A DNA stretch of 64,000 nt from contig NZ_CP129111.1 in NCBI RefSeq assembly GCF_030407165.1, forward strand, positions 1,984,001-2,048,000, in the 5' to 3' direction. A program made the translations under genes and the position numbers. This DNA is from Fontisubflavum oceani (GTDB lineage Bacteria > Pseudomonadota > Alphaproteobacteria > Rhodobacterales > Rhodobacteraceae). Every line of letters starts with the position of its first letter. Position 1 is the first letter of the stretch. The notes under the pieces were generated by a model. It was given only the letters and a program-made list of their open reading frames with translations, did no database searches and was not told where the DNA came from. This document shows, one piece after another, positions 28,114 through 36,783 of this stretch.

Positions 28114-29324
28114 TTATACGCGTTCGATGATCGTAGCGGCCCCCATGCCGGACGCAACGCAGAGCGTTGCCAGGCCGGTGCCTTTGCCGCTGCGCTCCAG
28201 CTCATCGAGCAGCGTGCCGATGATCATCGCGCCCGTGGCACCAAGCGGGTGACCCATGGCGATCGCACCGCCATTCACGTTCACCTTATCATGATCGACG
28301 TCAAACGCCTGCATGAAACGCAGCACAACCGAGGAGAACGCCTCGTTCACCTCGAAGAGGTCGATATCCGAGATCGACATCCCGCTGTCTTCCAGGATCT
28401 TCTGCGTTGCGGGCACGGGGCCCGTCAGCATGATCGTCGGATCGGTGCCGATTTTGCAGGTGGCGCGGATGCGCGCGCGGGGTTTCAGGCCATTGGCCTC
28501 GCCAAAGGCTTTGTTGCCGATCAAAAGCGCGGCGGAGCCATCGACAATGCCCGAGGAATTGCCCGCGTGGTGGATGTGGTTGATCGCCTCCAGATGCGGG
28601 TATTTCATCAAGGCCACGGCGTCGAAGCCGGGCATCATCTCGCCCATTTCCTTGAACGCTGGTTTCAACCCGCCGAGGGTTTGCATATCGGTGCCGGGGC
28701 GCATGTATTCATCATTGTCGAGGATGGTCAGACCATTGCGATCCGTCACCGGCACGATGGATTTGGCAAAACGATTGTCATCCCAGGCGGCTTTGGCGCG
28801 GGCCTGGGAATGCATCGCCAGTTCATCGGCGTCGTCGCGGGAAAACCCATATTCGGTGGCGATGATATCGGCCGAGATGCCTTGCGGGACGAAATAGGTG
28901 TCCATGGCGATGGAGGGGTCGACCGCGATGGCCGCGCCATCCGAGCCCATGGCCACTCTACCCATCATTTCGACACCACCGGCGATATAGGCGTCCCCGC
29001 CGCCGCCACGCACCTGATTGGCGGCCAAGTTGACCGCTTCCAGACCTGAGGCGCAGAACCGGTTGATCGCAAGGCCCGGGATGCGTTCGTCCAAGTCTGA
29101 TGCCAGAACCGCCGTGCGGGCCAAGCATCCGCCTTGTTCGCCGACTTGGGTGACATTGCCCCAGATCACATCTTCGACCGCATGCCCATCAAGCCCATTG
29201 CGCTCTTTCAAGGCGTTCAGCGTATGGGCCGAAAGCCGCGCGGCAGTCACTTCATGCAGGGCTCCATCCTTGCGGCCTTTGCCACGGGGGTGCGGATCGC
29301 GTCGTAGATATAGGCATCGGTCAT
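28114..29324 (-). pseudogene. fadA: Acetyl-CoA C-acyltransferase (thiolase), N-terminal frameshift
   Basis: This thiolase performs the last step of beta-oxidation, releasing acetyl-CoA. The start is the reverse ATG at 29324 (MTDAYIYDAIRTP); the frame breaks at a run of five G on the plus strand (29286-29290). One more base restores RGKGRKDGALHEVTAARLS and joins the long frame beginning inside at 29250. Restored length is about 403 residues. Motifs are the nucleophile segment NRFCASGLEAVN, the NGGAIAMGHPLGATGA segment and CVASGMGAATIIE with the second catalytic Cys. A homopolymer is a classic indel site, so the gene is probably intact in the cell. Confidence 0.88.
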
Positions 29325-29374
29325 GAGATTACTCCAGTGAACTTGGCCCGCCGAGTGCGGCAGGCGGAAGGCGA

Positions 29375-29410
29375 GAAAAAGAAAACGGGCGCGCAAGATG
29401 CGCGGCCCGT
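29375..29410 (-). terminator. Rho-independent terminator of the YidD-like gene
   Basis: Read on the reverse strand, ACGGGCCGCGC pairs with GCGCGCCCGT (one bulged C) around a short loop and is followed by TTTTCTTTTT. It lies 26 bases after the stop of the YidD-like gene and 50 bases before fadA, so it would separate the upstream transcript from fadA-NTF2-fadJ. Confidence 0.75.
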
Positions 29411-29435
29411 CAGCAAAACCGGATTGTGCCGGGAA

Positions 29436-29993
29436 TCAGTCGAAGCAGGGCAGGCAGCCGCATCCGAAATCGCAGCCCTCGACATTGATCCTGCTGCATG
29501 AGCAGGCACCGCAGGCCTCGTCTGCGGTAGCACACGCGCTATCGGCGTCGTTCGGATTGTCGTTTGTGCCAGACGTTGCCTCTGTGTCGGAGCTGGCCGC
29601 TGTCTGTCCGTTTGCAAATCCGGGGACGCAAAAGCTCGGCAAGGCGCAGCAACCGACGCCGCATCTATCGGTACAGGCCCCTTCGGGCGCAACCTCATCC
29701 CCGTTGCGACGGAGCCGTTGCCTGCGCTGTCGCGGCGTTTCTTCACCATTTGGTGCGCTGGAATGCGCAGGGCATGCCGCCCACAACGTGAGCGAGGCCT
29801 CTTTGCAATCGCGGAACCGTTGCAGGATATACGGGATCGCAAGCCAGACCCCGTGATCACGGATGGCGTATTTTGCAAAGCCCGAACAACCCGTTCCGCC
29901 ATGCAGAACCGAATGCGCACATCGGAAGCCTTTGTGCGGCGAGAGAAACCGTTGATATCCCCAGATTGCACCGAGCGCGAGCTGACTGACCAT
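29436..29993 (-). CDS. YidD-like protein with cysteine-rich C-terminal extension
   Basis: Residues 5-60 resemble membrane protein insertion efficiency factor YidD: AIWGYQRFLSPHKGFRCAHS, then GTGCSGFAKYAIRDHGV, the short helix-Cys-helix pattern with altered central motif. Beyond about residue 65 the 185-residue protein continues with a basic stretch (PRQRRQRLRRNGDE) and a cysteine-rich tail (TDRCGVGCCALPSFC, then ACATADEACGACSCS and CDFGCGCLPCF), with over a dozen Cys. Standard YidD is about 70-90 residues, so the tail is a large addition. A strong terminator follows. Assignment to the family is moderate; the tail's role (metal, disulphides) is unknown. Confidence 0.62.
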   Translation of the reverse strand: MVSQLALGAIWGYQRFLSPHKGFRCAHSVLHGGTGCSGFAKYAIRDHGVWLAIPYILQRFRDCKEASLTLWAACPAHSSAPNGEETPRQRRQRLRRNGDEVAPEGACTDRCGVGCCALPSFCVPGFANGQTAASSDTEATSGTNDNPNDADSACATADEACGACSCSRINVEGCDFGCGCLPCFD

Positions 29994-30072
29994 AAGAGTG
30001 CCTCTTGTCTTTGTTTGTCAGAGGCTTGGCACAAGTCGGAGCCGACCGCCAATGGGGGATTTCCTCCAGTTG

Positions 30073-30702
30073 TCATGGTGTATAGGCCCGCTGCATGAGG
30101 TCATAAGGATGTTGCCAGCCGGGTGTGGCGGCGATGTTGGTCAGCCAGCGGTCGATATTTGGGTAATCGGCCCGCTCGAAGGTGAAGGCTTCGGGGTAGA
30201 AGAGATATCCGGCGCAGGAGATGTCGGCGATCGTCAGACCGTCGCCGACAAGCCAGCTGCGGTTGTCGAGGGCCGCGTCGAGCACTTTCAGAGCCGAGGC
30301 CAGCCGCATCGCCAGAAAGCCGTTGACATCGGCATTGCGCTTTTCCTCGGGGAGGAAATTCATGTTGAACCTGAGTGTGCCTGCCACGCCGGACAGTTTG
30401 TGGTTGTCGAAAAACATCCACCGCAAGATATCGCGCCGCTCTTGTGCGTTGGTGCCGCCCAGTTTGCCGGTCTTGGAGCTGATATAGTCCAAGATCACAC
30501 CCGATTGGCTCAAGGTTGTGCCCTCAGCATCAAGCACCGGCACTTCGCCCATAGGGTTGAGCGCGCGGAACTCGGGCGTGCGCGTCTCGCCTTTGAAGAA
30601 ATCAACGAAAACTGGCTCCCATTCGAGACCTGAAAGTTCCAGCGCGAGCGCAGCCTTATAGGCGTTTCCACTTTCGGCGAAGCAGTAGAGTTTATGTGTC
30701 AT
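30073..30702 (-). CDS. Glutathione S-transferase family protein
   Basis: The 209-residue protein has an N-terminal thioredoxin-like domain (KLYCFAESGNAYKAALALELSG, with Ser11 or Asn13 as likely glutathione-activating residue; cis-proline motif GEVPVLDAEG and SQSGVILDYI) and an all-helical C-terminal domain ending with WLVGDGLTIADISCAGYLFY. It would conjugate or reduce electrophiles with glutathione. It lies in the leftward block between the acyl-CoA dehydrogenase/70-residue gene pair and the YidD-like gene. A substrate cannot be named. Confidence 0.9.
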   Translation of the reverse strand: MTHKLYCFAESGNAYKAALALELSGLEWEPVFVDFFKGETRTPEFRALNPMGEVPVLDAEGTTLSQSGVILDYISSKTGKLGGTNAQERRDILRWMFFDNHKLSGVAGTLRFNMNFLPEEKRNADVNGFLAMRLASALKVLDAALDNRSWLVGDGLTIADISCAGYLFYPEAFTFERADYPNIDRWLTNIAATPGWQHPYDLMQRAYTP

Positions 30703-30763
30703 ATCCGTGCGCCTCCCCGCGCCGGGCCATCTTATGTTTGACCCGGTGAAACCGGGGATGCTG

Positions 30764-30976
30764 TCACCGTTTTCGCTCTTCCAACTCCGAGTTAAAAAGG
30801 CGAAGCCGTGCGGTCAGGTTCTCTTCAGTGATCACACTGTTCCAGTTTTCGAACAGGAAGGACAGGAACTCGCCCTCATCCAACCCCGCCTCGGTCGAGA
30901 GTGCCCGCAGCTTGCGAAACCCATCCTCGCTCATCGCAAGATTGGGGCGGCGGGTCAGGCGGAGTCGTTTGGGCAT
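30764..30976 (-). CDS. Small hypothetical protein (70 residues)
   Basis: The product is a small, highly charged protein with a basic N-terminus (MPKRLRLTRRPNLAMSEDGF) and predicted helices (FRKLRALSTEAGLDEGEFLSFLFENW, split here by residues of mixed charge). No domain is recognised; the shape loosely recalls a ribbon-helix-helix or adaptor protein, but I do not claim it. It starts 23 bases after the acyl-CoA dehydrogenase stop on the same strand and precedes GST, so co-transcription is likely. Confidence 0.6.
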   Translation of the reverse strand: MPKRLRLTRRPNLAMSEDGFRKLRALSTEAGLDEGEFLSFLFENWNSVITEENLTARLRLFNSELEERKR

Positions 30977-30999
30977 GTGCTGTCCTTCCGGTCGAGACC

Positions 31000-32778
31000 T
31001 CAGAAATTGGCGGCGTCCAGCGCCATGACCGTCTCACCGCCGGTTTGAATCCGGGCCAGGTGGGTTGCGGTCATCGGCAATTGGCGCGCCATGTAGAAAC
31101 GCCCTGTGGCCAGTTTCGTCTCATAGAAATCTGGGTCCGAGGTGCCGGTTTCAAGAGCTTCGAGCGAGGCCTTGGCCATCCGGGCCCACATTAGGCCCAA
31201 GCAGACATGGCCAAATAGATGCATGAAATCATAAGAACCGGAGAGCGCGTTGTTGGGGTTCTTCATGCCTTCTTGCATGAAGTACATCCCTGCGGCCTGC
31301 AGGTCTTTCGACGCGGCTTTGAGCGGCCCGAGGAAATCCGCATTCAGCGCTTCATTGCCTTCATTCTCTTTGATGAAGGTCTTGACCAGGTCGAAGAAGG
31401 CCATGACGTGTTTGCCGCCATCTTGCGCCAGTTTCCGGCCGACCAGATCCAGCGCCTGCACACCGTTGGCGCCTTCATAGATCATCGCGATCCGGGCATC
31501 GCGGGTGAACTGCGACATGCCCCATTCTTCGATATAGCCATGGCCGCCATAGACCTGCTGCGCCTGCACGGTCATGTCATAACCCTTATCGGTCAGGAAC
31601 CCTTTGATCACCGGTGTCATCAGCGAGATCAACCCGTCGGCATCCGCATCTTTTGCACGATGCGCCTGATCGATCAGGGTGGAGCCCCAAAGCAGGAAGG
31701 CGCGGCCAGCCTCGGTGAAGCTTTTCTGCTCCATCAGGTTGCGGCGGATATCAGGATGCACGATCAGCGGGTCGGCGGGGCCATCAGGGTTTTTCGGCCC
31801 CGTTACATCGCGGCCCTGCAACCGGTCTTTGGCGTAGAAGAGCGCATTTTGGTAGGCCGCTTCGGCTTGCGCCAGACCCTGCATACCGACACCCAAACGC
31901 GCTTCGTTCATCATGGTGAACATCGCCCGCATCCCTTTGTGCTCGTCGCCCAAGAGATAGCCGGTCGCCTCGTCATAGTTCATCACACAGGTCGAATTCC
32001 CGTGGATGCCCATCTTCTCTTCGATCTTGCCGCAGGCGACACCATTGCGCGCGCCCAGGCTGCCATCTTCATTCACCAGGAACTTCGGGACGATGAAGAG
32101 GGAGACGCCTTTGATCCCTTCGGGCCCACCGACAATCTTGCCCAGCACCAGATGGATGATGTTGTCGGCCATGTCATGTTCGCCCGACGAGATGAAAATC
32201 TTCTGCCCGGTGATCTTGTAGCTGCCATCGTCCTGCGGTTCGGCTTTGGTCCGCATCAGGCCGAGATCGGTGCCGCAATGTGGCTCCGTCAGGTTCATCG
32301 TGCCAGTCCAGTCGCAGGCGACCATTTTCGGCAGATAGGTGTCTTTCTGCTGCTCCGTGCCATGGGCCAGGATTGCGCTCGCCGCGCCATGGGTCAGGCC
32401 CTGATACATGGTGAACGCCTGGTTCGCGGCCGAGAACATCTCGCCCACGGCGGTGCCGATCACATAGGGCATGTTCTGCCCGCCATATTGCTCGGGCATG
32501 TCGAGCCCCGGCCAGCCGCCCTCTTTCATCTGCTCGAAGGCCTCTTTGAAGCCGGTCGGGGTGCGCACCACGCCGTTTTCCATGGTGCAGCCTTCGGTAT
32601 CGCCCACCACGTTCAGCGGGGTCAGGACCTCGCTGGCGATTTTGCCCGCCTCGTCGAGGACAGCCTGCGTGAAGTCGCGTTCCATCTCGTCATAGCCCGG
32701 CACATCCTGGCCGGAGACATCCAACACCTCATGCAGGATGAATTGCATGTCTTTCGTGGGGGCAGTGTAGCTTGGCAT
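31000..32778 (-). CDS. Acyl-CoA dehydrogenase, DmdC-like long form
   Basis: The 592-residue flavoprotein oxidises an acyl-CoA to the 2-enoyl-CoA. It is of the ~600-residue type with a C-terminal extension, the class that includes DmdC of dimethylsulfoniopropionate breakdown. Visible are [19 protein letters not shown] and [14 protein letters not shown] around the FAD site, the catalytic-base region [20 protein letters not shown] (Glu in YEGAN), and the C-terminal [12 protein letters not shown]. It follows a MerR regulator by 37 bases. I keep the general name: the fadA/fadJ block nearby suggests fatty acids, and family membership alone does not prove a DMSP role. Confidence 0.9.
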   Translation of the reverse strand: MPSYTAPTKDMQFILHEVLDVSGQDVPGYDEMERDFTQAVLDEAGKIASEVLTPLNVVGDTEGCTMENGVVRTPTGFKEAFEQMKEGGWPGLDMPEQYGGQNMPYVIGTAVGEMFSAANQAFTMYQGLTHGAASAILAHGTEQQKDTYLPKMVACDWTGTMNLTEPHCGTDLGLMRTKAEPQDDGSYKITGQKIFISSGEHDMADNIIHLVLGKIVGGPEGIKGVSLFIVPKFLVNEDGSLGARNGVACGKIEEKMGIHGNSTCVMNYDEATGYLLGDEHKGMRAMFTMMNEARLGVGMQGLAQAEAAYQNALFYAKDRLQGRDVTGPKNPDGPADPLIVHPDIRRNLMEQKSFTEAGRAFLLWGSTLIDQAHRAKDADADGLISLMTPVIKGFLTDKGYDMTVQAQQVYGGHGYIEEWGMSQFTRDARIAMIYEGANGVQALDLVGRKLAQDGGKHVMAFFDLVKTFIKENEGNEALNADFLGPLKAASKDLQAAGMYFMQEGMKNPNNALSGSYDFMHLFGHVCLGLMWARMAKASLEALETGTSDPDFYETKLATGRFYMARQLPMTATHLARIQTGGETVMALDAANF

Positions 32779-32815
32779 CGTAAGGGCTCCTCCCGAGCGG
32801 TCCTGTCGTCGCGGC

Positions 32816-33241
32816 TTATTCGGCGGCGTCTTTTGTGGTCGTCACATTGGTCAGCATGTCTTGGACAAGGCCGATCTGCGATTTCAGATCGTCGATGGCG
32901 AGGTCCAACTCGGCGCGCTGGCGTTCCATATCGGCCAGGCGGTCACCGGCCACATCCAGCGTGCGGCTCAACTGCGTGGCTTGCTGATCACCGGCATAAT
33001 AGAGGTCGAGAAGCTGGCGAATTTCTTCCAGAGAGAAGCCAAACCGCTTGCCTCGCAGGATCAGTTTCAGCCGCGCCCGGTCGCGCCGGGTGAAGAGGCG
33101 TTTTTGCCCCTCACGGATCGGAAACAGCAGTTCTTTGGATTCGTAAAACCGCAAGGTGCGCGGCGTCACCTCGAAGGTGTCGCACATCTCGCGGATGGTC
33201 ATGGTTTCATTTGTCATCATGTCACTCACAGCGTCAAACAT
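32816..33241 (-). CDS. MerR-family regulator of the acyl-CoA dehydrogenase operon
   Basis: The 141-residue protein has a MerR winged helix ([28 protein letters not shown], then [32 protein letters not shown]) and a coiled-coil dimerisation helix rich in Asp, Arg and Gln, with no Cys metal site. The ATG at 33241 has GAGG eight bases upstream. It precedes the acyl-CoA dehydrogenase and is likely its regulator. A TTACGT-TG-ACGTAA palindrome lies 50 bases upstream, similar to the LiuR-type sites described for MerR regulators of branched-chain and fatty acid degradation; that parallel is from memory. Confidence 0.88.
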   Translation of the reverse strand: MFDAVSDMMTNETMTIREMCDTFEVTPRTLRFYESKELLFPIREGQKRLFTRRDRARLKLILRGKRFGFSLEEIRQLLDLYYAGDQQATQLSRTLDVAGDRLADMERQRAELDLAIDDLKSQIGLVQDMLTNVTTTKDAAE

Positions 33242-33290
33242 CGATTCTGCCTCAGATGTGCCGGTCTGGAGGTCGTTCTACAAGAATGGC

Positions 33291-33306
33291 TTACGTTGAC
33301 GTAAAT
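33291..33306. promoter_or_regulatory. Candidate MerR operator
   Basis: TTACGTTGACGTAAAT contains perfect TTACGT/ACGTAA arms two bases apart, 50 bases upstream of the merR-type start codon. MerR regulators bind such short palindromes in elongated promoter spacers. A related ACGT-N-ACGT site precedes the second merR gene at 34318. Confidence 0.5.
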
Positions 33307-33420
33307 GAAACGTTGCGTCACTTTGATGTTGACGAAAGGTCATGAAAGATAACGTGGGGTCAGGAGTAATATTTGCAAAGTCAATCACCTCTGCAAAATC
33401 CCTTATAGGTAAGGGATTCC

Positions 33421-33927
33421 TTACCTCTCCACCCCCGCGCGGCGCAGGCGGAGCGGATCGGGTGTGAGAAACCAAAACTGTCCATCGGGCGTCAAAAAGC
33501 GCCATCCAGTGCCCTCCCACTGGTACCCGGCGATCCAAAGATAGTGCGATGTGGTCGGCTGCAAATCGTCTGGATTCATCAGGCCGCCCAACGGCACTGT
33601 GCCGATCAACTCACCGGGTGCGGCCCAAATTTCGATCACAGTGATGTCTGGATCACCGGAGTAGGAGAGCAGGTTCAAACCTGGATTGCCGATCAGTACA
33701 TGGCGCCCATCGTCCGAGGGATGCACGTTCCGGCGCCAGCCGGGGATCTCCCATCGATCATCGATGCCGCTGGTGGGTTCAATCATCACAACGTTGCGGT
33801 TCAAGTTGCCGGTGACATGCACCCGGCTCTCGGTGATGAAGAAGTAGGGTTCCGGTGGGGGCAGGGGGGCATCTGCCCAGGCCGCGGGGCCAGCGATGAG
33901 TGCAAGCAAGAGCGCCCAGGCCCTCAC
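33421..33927 (-). CDS. Secreted protein of unknown function
   Basis: The 168-residue protein has a signal peptide (MRAWALLLALIAGPAAWADA, cleavage after AWA likely) and a beta-rich mature part with several Trp/Gly turns (DRWEIPGWRRNVHPSDDGRH, IGNPGLNLLSYSGDPDITVIEIW). The rhythm recalls one or two blades of a beta-propeller, but it is too short for a full one and I claim no family. It starts at GTG, overlapping the stop of the second merR gene by four bases, so it is in that operon. Periplasmic location is inferred from the signal. Confidence 0.72.
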   Translation of the reverse strand: MRAWALLLALIAGPAAWADAPLPPPEPYFFITESRVHVTGNLNRNVVMIEPTSGIDDRWEIPGWRRNVHPSDDGRHVLIGNPGLNLLSYSGDPDITVIEIWAAPGELIGTVPLGGLMNPDDLQPTTSHYLWIAGYQWEGTGWRFLTPDGQFWFLTPDPLRLRRAGVER

Positions 33928-34296
33928 GTTCCGCTCGCCGCCGTCGTATCGCGCAGTGCTTGCAACTCGACGATGATCTCATCGAGCTCCTTGCGGCGTT
34001 GCGCCAGCTCGTCCAATTGCCGATCGGCCATGGCAAGCCAGGCATCGCGTTGCAACACGCCCTCGGGGTCGGCGTCATAGAGTTCCAGCCACTGGCGGAT
34101 TTCTTCAAGACTGGAAGCCAAAGCGTCGACCGCGAAGAATCAGCGTCATCCGCGCCACTTCGCGCGCGCCATAGAACCGCGCGCGGCCTTCGCGTTCGGG
34201 CGCCAGAAGTTCGATATATTCGTAATGGCGCAAGGTGCGCGGGGTCACATCGAACCGCGCGCACATCTGTTTGAAATCCAATCTTTCCGCTGTCAT
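33924..34296 (-). pseudogene. Second MerR-family regulator, one-base insertion
   Basis: The frames 34296-34105 and 34121-33924 make one MerR protein. The first reads through RTLRHYEYIELLAPEREGRARFYG and ILRGRRFGF and then breaks; the second resumes at SLEEIRQWLELYDADPEG. The DNA has TTCCAGTCTTGA where TTCAGTCTTGA would give [12 protein letters not shown], so one C is extra near 34112. Without it the protein is about 123 residues. It is a paralogue of the regulator at 32816 (same [10 protein letters not shown] core). It overlaps the secreted protein gene by four bases. Confidence 0.78.
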
Positions 34297-34317
34297 GGCT
34301 CTTCCCTGGCTTGTCGG

Positions 34318-34328
34318 GACGTAACGTC
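34318..34328. promoter_or_regulatory. Candidate operator before the second merR gene
   Basis: GACGTAACGTC is a perfect palindrome (GACGT/ACGTC) 22 bases upstream of the second merR start codon. It shares the ACGT-N-ACGT core with the site at 33291. Function is inferred. Confidence 0.35.
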
Positions 34329-34445
34329 ACTTTTGCATGAGGCGCGGGGCGAATGCAAAGCGATGTTGCCCCTTGCGCGCGATGGCGTGGATCGGGATGG
34401 TGGTGCGGCTGGCGTGCCGCTGGCCAAGGACGAAGAGGGTGGGAC

Positions 34446-34892
34446 ATGACGCCGGACGATAAGGCGCGGATTGCGCGGCAATTCATCGAAGCAATCCCGT
34501 TTTCGAAAGCGCTGCAGATGCATCTGGACACAATCGGCGACGGGATCGCAGTGATCTCGATGCCCTATTCCGAGGCGCTGGTGGGCGACCCGAAAACCGG
34601 TGTGATCCATGGCGGGGCGGTTTCGGCCTTGATGGATACCTGCGGCGGTGCGGCGGTGATGAGCCATTCGGACGCGCCGGTTGGCACGGCGACGATTGAT
34701 CTGAGGATCGACTATATGCGGCCCGCCACCCCGGGGCAGCGGATTTTGGCGCGGGCGGAATGCTATCATGTGACCCGATCCGTGGCGTTTGTGCGGGCCC
34801 AAGCTTTTGACGAGGATGAGACGCGGCCGGTCGCCTCGGCGACGGGGGCATTCACCATTGAACAGGGCAAAGGCGCGGAGGTTAGCCCATGA
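34446..34892 (+). CDS. PaaI-type hotdog thioesterase
   Basis: The 148-residue hotdog-fold protein has the PaaI/YiiD signature GVIHGGAVSALMDTCGGAAVM, where the HGG loop and the following Asp form the thioester-hydrolysing site, and strand pattern TIDLRIDYMRPA. It likely hydrolyses an aryl- or acyl-CoA. ATG 34446 was chosen because family similarity begins shortly after it; the open frame reaches 34353. It overlaps a second thioesterase gene by four bases (ATGA), suggesting a heteromer or sequential use. Confidence 0.85.
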   Translation: MTPDDKARIARQFIEAIPFSKALQMHLDTIGDGIAVISMPYSEALVGDPKTGVIHGGAVSALMDTCGGAAVMSHSDAPVGTATIDLRIDYMRPATPGQRILARAECYHVTRSVAFVRAQAFDEDETRPVASATGAFTIEQGKGAEVSP

Positions 34893-35398
34893 GCCGCCGC
34901 CGCCCGGAACCCGTGCATTTGATCAAACAGCGGCGTGATGCGGCGCTCTCGGCCTTGGTTGATGGGGTGCCCTATATCCGCAGCATGGGGATCACATTCG
35001 ACCGGCGCGGCGATGAGCTGACGGCGGTGCTGAATTACGATGACAAGCTGATCGGCAATCCATTTTTGCCCGCGCTGCATGGTGGCGCCACGGCCTCGTT
35101 CCTCGAAACGGCGGCGATTATCGAGTTGAGCTTCCAGATGCTTTGGGACGAGATCGAAAATGGCCGCTTGGAAGCGGAAGATTTGCGCCCCGAGACTCTG
35201 CCGCGCCTGCCGAAAACCATTGATTTCACGGTGGACTATCTCCGCTCCGGCCTGCCGCGCGATGCGTATGCGCGCGCCCGGGTGAACCGCAGTGGGCGAC
35301 GTTATGCGTCGGTCCATGTCGAGGCTTGGCAGGACAATCGCAATCGGCTTTTTGCCCAAGCCACCGGGCATTTCCTGATGCCTGCACGCCCGGGATAG
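34889..35398 (+). CDS. PaaI-type hotdog thioesterase, second copy
   Basis: The 169-residue protein is a second hotdog enzyme: LPALHGGATASFLETAAIIEL holds the HGG active-site loop with Glu instead of Asp as the next acid, and TIDFTVDYLRSGLPRDAYARARV forms the central strands. It is more divergent from standard PaaI than its neighbour, with an insertion rich in Glu/Leu at about 95-110. It is translationally coupled to the first thioesterase and lies one base before the MATE gene start, so the three form an operon. The substrate is unknown. Confidence 0.82.
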   Translation: MSRRRPEPVHLIKQRRDAALSALVDGVPYIRSMGITFDRRGDELTAVLNYDDKLIGNPFLPALHGGATASFLETAAIIELSFQMLWDEIENGRLEAEDLRPETLPRLPKTIDFTVDYLRSGLPRDAYARARVNRSGRRYASVHVEAWQDNRNRLFAQATGHFLMPARPG

Positions 35399-35399
35399 G

Positions 35400-36725
35400 A
35401 TGGAGGCGACCCAGGACTCGGCCCAGCCCCTTAGCCATCGCCGAGTTCTGAAAATCGCGCTGCCTGTTGTCTTGTCCAACGCCACTGTGCCGATCCTCGG
35501 CGCGGTCGACACCGGCGTTGTGGGGCAGATGGGCCAAGCCGCGCCGATTGGCGCGGTGGGGATCGGCGCGATCATCCTCAGCAGCGTTTATTGGATATTC
35601 GGTTTTCTGCGCATGGGGACGGTCGGTTTGACCAGCCAGGCCATCGGTGCGCGGGACCAGGCGGAAGTGTCTGCGCTGTTGAGCCGGGTCCTGATCATCG
35701 CGGGCGTGGCGGGGCTGACACTGATCATAGTCCAGGCGGCGGTGTTCTGGGCCGCGTTTCAGATCGCCCCGGCCAGCGACGAAGTGGAGGGCTTGGCGCG
35801 CGACTATATGGCGATCCGGATCTTCTCCGCCCCGGCGGCGATTGCGATCTACGGGCTAACCGGGTGGCTGATCGCGCAGGAGCGCACGACGGGCATGTTG
35901 GTTCTGCAATTGGGCATGAACATTCTGAATATCGGGCTCAGCGTTTTCTTTGTTCTGGGCCTTGGATGGGGCGTCCAGGGCGTGGCGCTTGGCACCTTCC
36001 TGTCCGAATGGGCTGGGTTCGCGCTTGGGATATGGCTCTGCCGAGGTGGCTTCAAGGGCGCGGCTTGGCGCGATTGGGCGCGGGTGTTTGACAAGGCGCG
36101 GCTCTGGCATATGGCGGCGGTCAATACCGATATCCTGATCCGCTCGGTGATCCTGATGGCCGGGTTCACCTCATTCCTGTTCATCGGGTCGGATTTTGGC
36201 GATGTGCCTCTGGCCGCCAATCAGATCCTGATGCAGTTCATGTATATCACGGCCTATGCGATGGACGGCTTCGCCTTTGCAGCGGAGGCCTTGGTCGGCC
36301 AAGCGATGGGAGCAAAGGCGCGCGGAACGCTTCGGCGGAGCGCGCTGATGACCAGTCAATGGGGCTTGGGGATTTGTATCGCGATGGCGATTGGCTTCGC
36401 GCTGATCGGCGGCTGGATCATCGATGTGATGACGACGGCGGAGGATGTGCGGGCCGAGGCGCGGATCTATCTGCCTTGGATGGTGGCTGCACCCCTGATC
36501 GGCTGCGCATCCTGGATGCTGGATGGGATATTCATCGGCGCCACGCGGAGCCGGGATATGCGCAATATGATGATCCTGTCGGGGCTGATCTATCTGGCCG
36601 CGCTCTGGCTCTTGATCCCGCCCTTTGGCAATCACGGGCTCTGGGCGGCGCTTTTGGTGTTTTTCGCTGCTCGGGGGATCACGCTCGGCGCGCGTTACCC
36701 GGCTTTGGAGCGGGCAGTTGATTGA
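35400..36725 (+). CDS. MATE-family efflux transporter
   Basis: The 441-residue inner membrane protein has about twelve hydrophobic helices in two similar halves, as in MATE exporters of the DinF-like branch, which pump cationic or aromatic compounds out using a Na+ or H+ gradient. Characteristic are ALPVVLSNATVPILGAVDTGVVGQ in helix 1 and FAAEALVGQAMGAKARG in the second half. The ATG lies one base after the thioesterase stop (TAGGATG). A terminator follows within four bases of the stop. The substrate is not deducible. Confidence 0.92.
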   Translation: MEATQDSAQPLSHRRVLKIALPVVLSNATVPILGAVDTGVVGQMGQAAPIGAVGIGAIILSSVYWIFGFLRMGTVGLTSQAIGARDQAEVSALLSRVLIIAGVAGLTLIIVQAAVFWAAFQIAPASDEVEGLARDYMAIRIFSAPAAIAIYGLTGWLIAQERTTGMLVLQLGMNILNIGLSVFFVLGLGWGVQGVALGTFLSEWAGFALGIWLCRGGFKGAAWRDWARVFDKARLWHMAAVNTDILIRSVILMAGFTSFLFIGSDFGDVPLAANQILMQFMYITAYAMDGFAFAAEALVGQAMGAKARGTLRRSALMTSQWGLGICIAMAIGFALIGGWIIDVMTTAEDVRAEARIYLPWMVAAPLIGCASWMLDGIFIGATRSRDMRNMMILSGLIYLAALWLLIPPFGNHGLWAALLVFFAARGITLGARYPALERAVD

Positions 36726-36728
36726 GAG

Positions 36729-36764
36729 CGGGCGGAATTTTGCGAAAATTCCCGCCCGTTTTCT
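36729..36764. terminator. Bidirectional terminator between MATE gene and pyrD
   Basis: CGGGCGG-AATTTT (36729-36741) pairs with AAAATTCCCGCCCG (36745-36758) around GCG, followed by TTTTCT. One G is missing from the 5' arm relative to perfect pairing. It lies between convergent MATE and pyrD and can serve both strands. Confidence 0.8.
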
Positions 36765-36777
36765 GGCCAGAAAACGG
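36756..36777. repeat. Perfect 22-bp palindrome next to the terminator
   Basis: The 22 bases from 36756 to 36777 (half-site CCGTTTTCTGG) are an uninterrupted palindrome. It overlaps the T-run of the terminator above and lies seven bases from the pyrD stop. It may fold as an alternative hairpin for the reverse strand. Confidence 0.5.
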
Positions 36778-36783
36778 CTCCCG

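Noticed and set aside
29321..30076. 251-residue minus-strand frame covering the YidD-like gene
   Set aside because: It is another frame of the same strand with Arg/Ser/Pro-rich composition; the YidD-like frame has motifs and a terminator at its end.
31000..32778. Naming the acyl-CoA dehydrogenase dmdC
   Set aside because: The protein is of the DmdC-like length class, but there is no dmdA, dmdB or dmdD nearby and the block is beta-oxidation; the specific name is not supported.
31219..33093. 624-residue open frame on the plus strand
   Set aside because: It lies entirely antisense to the acyl-CoA dehydrogenase and MerR genes, is rich in His/Arg/Gly as antisense frames of GC-rich genes are, and has no family.
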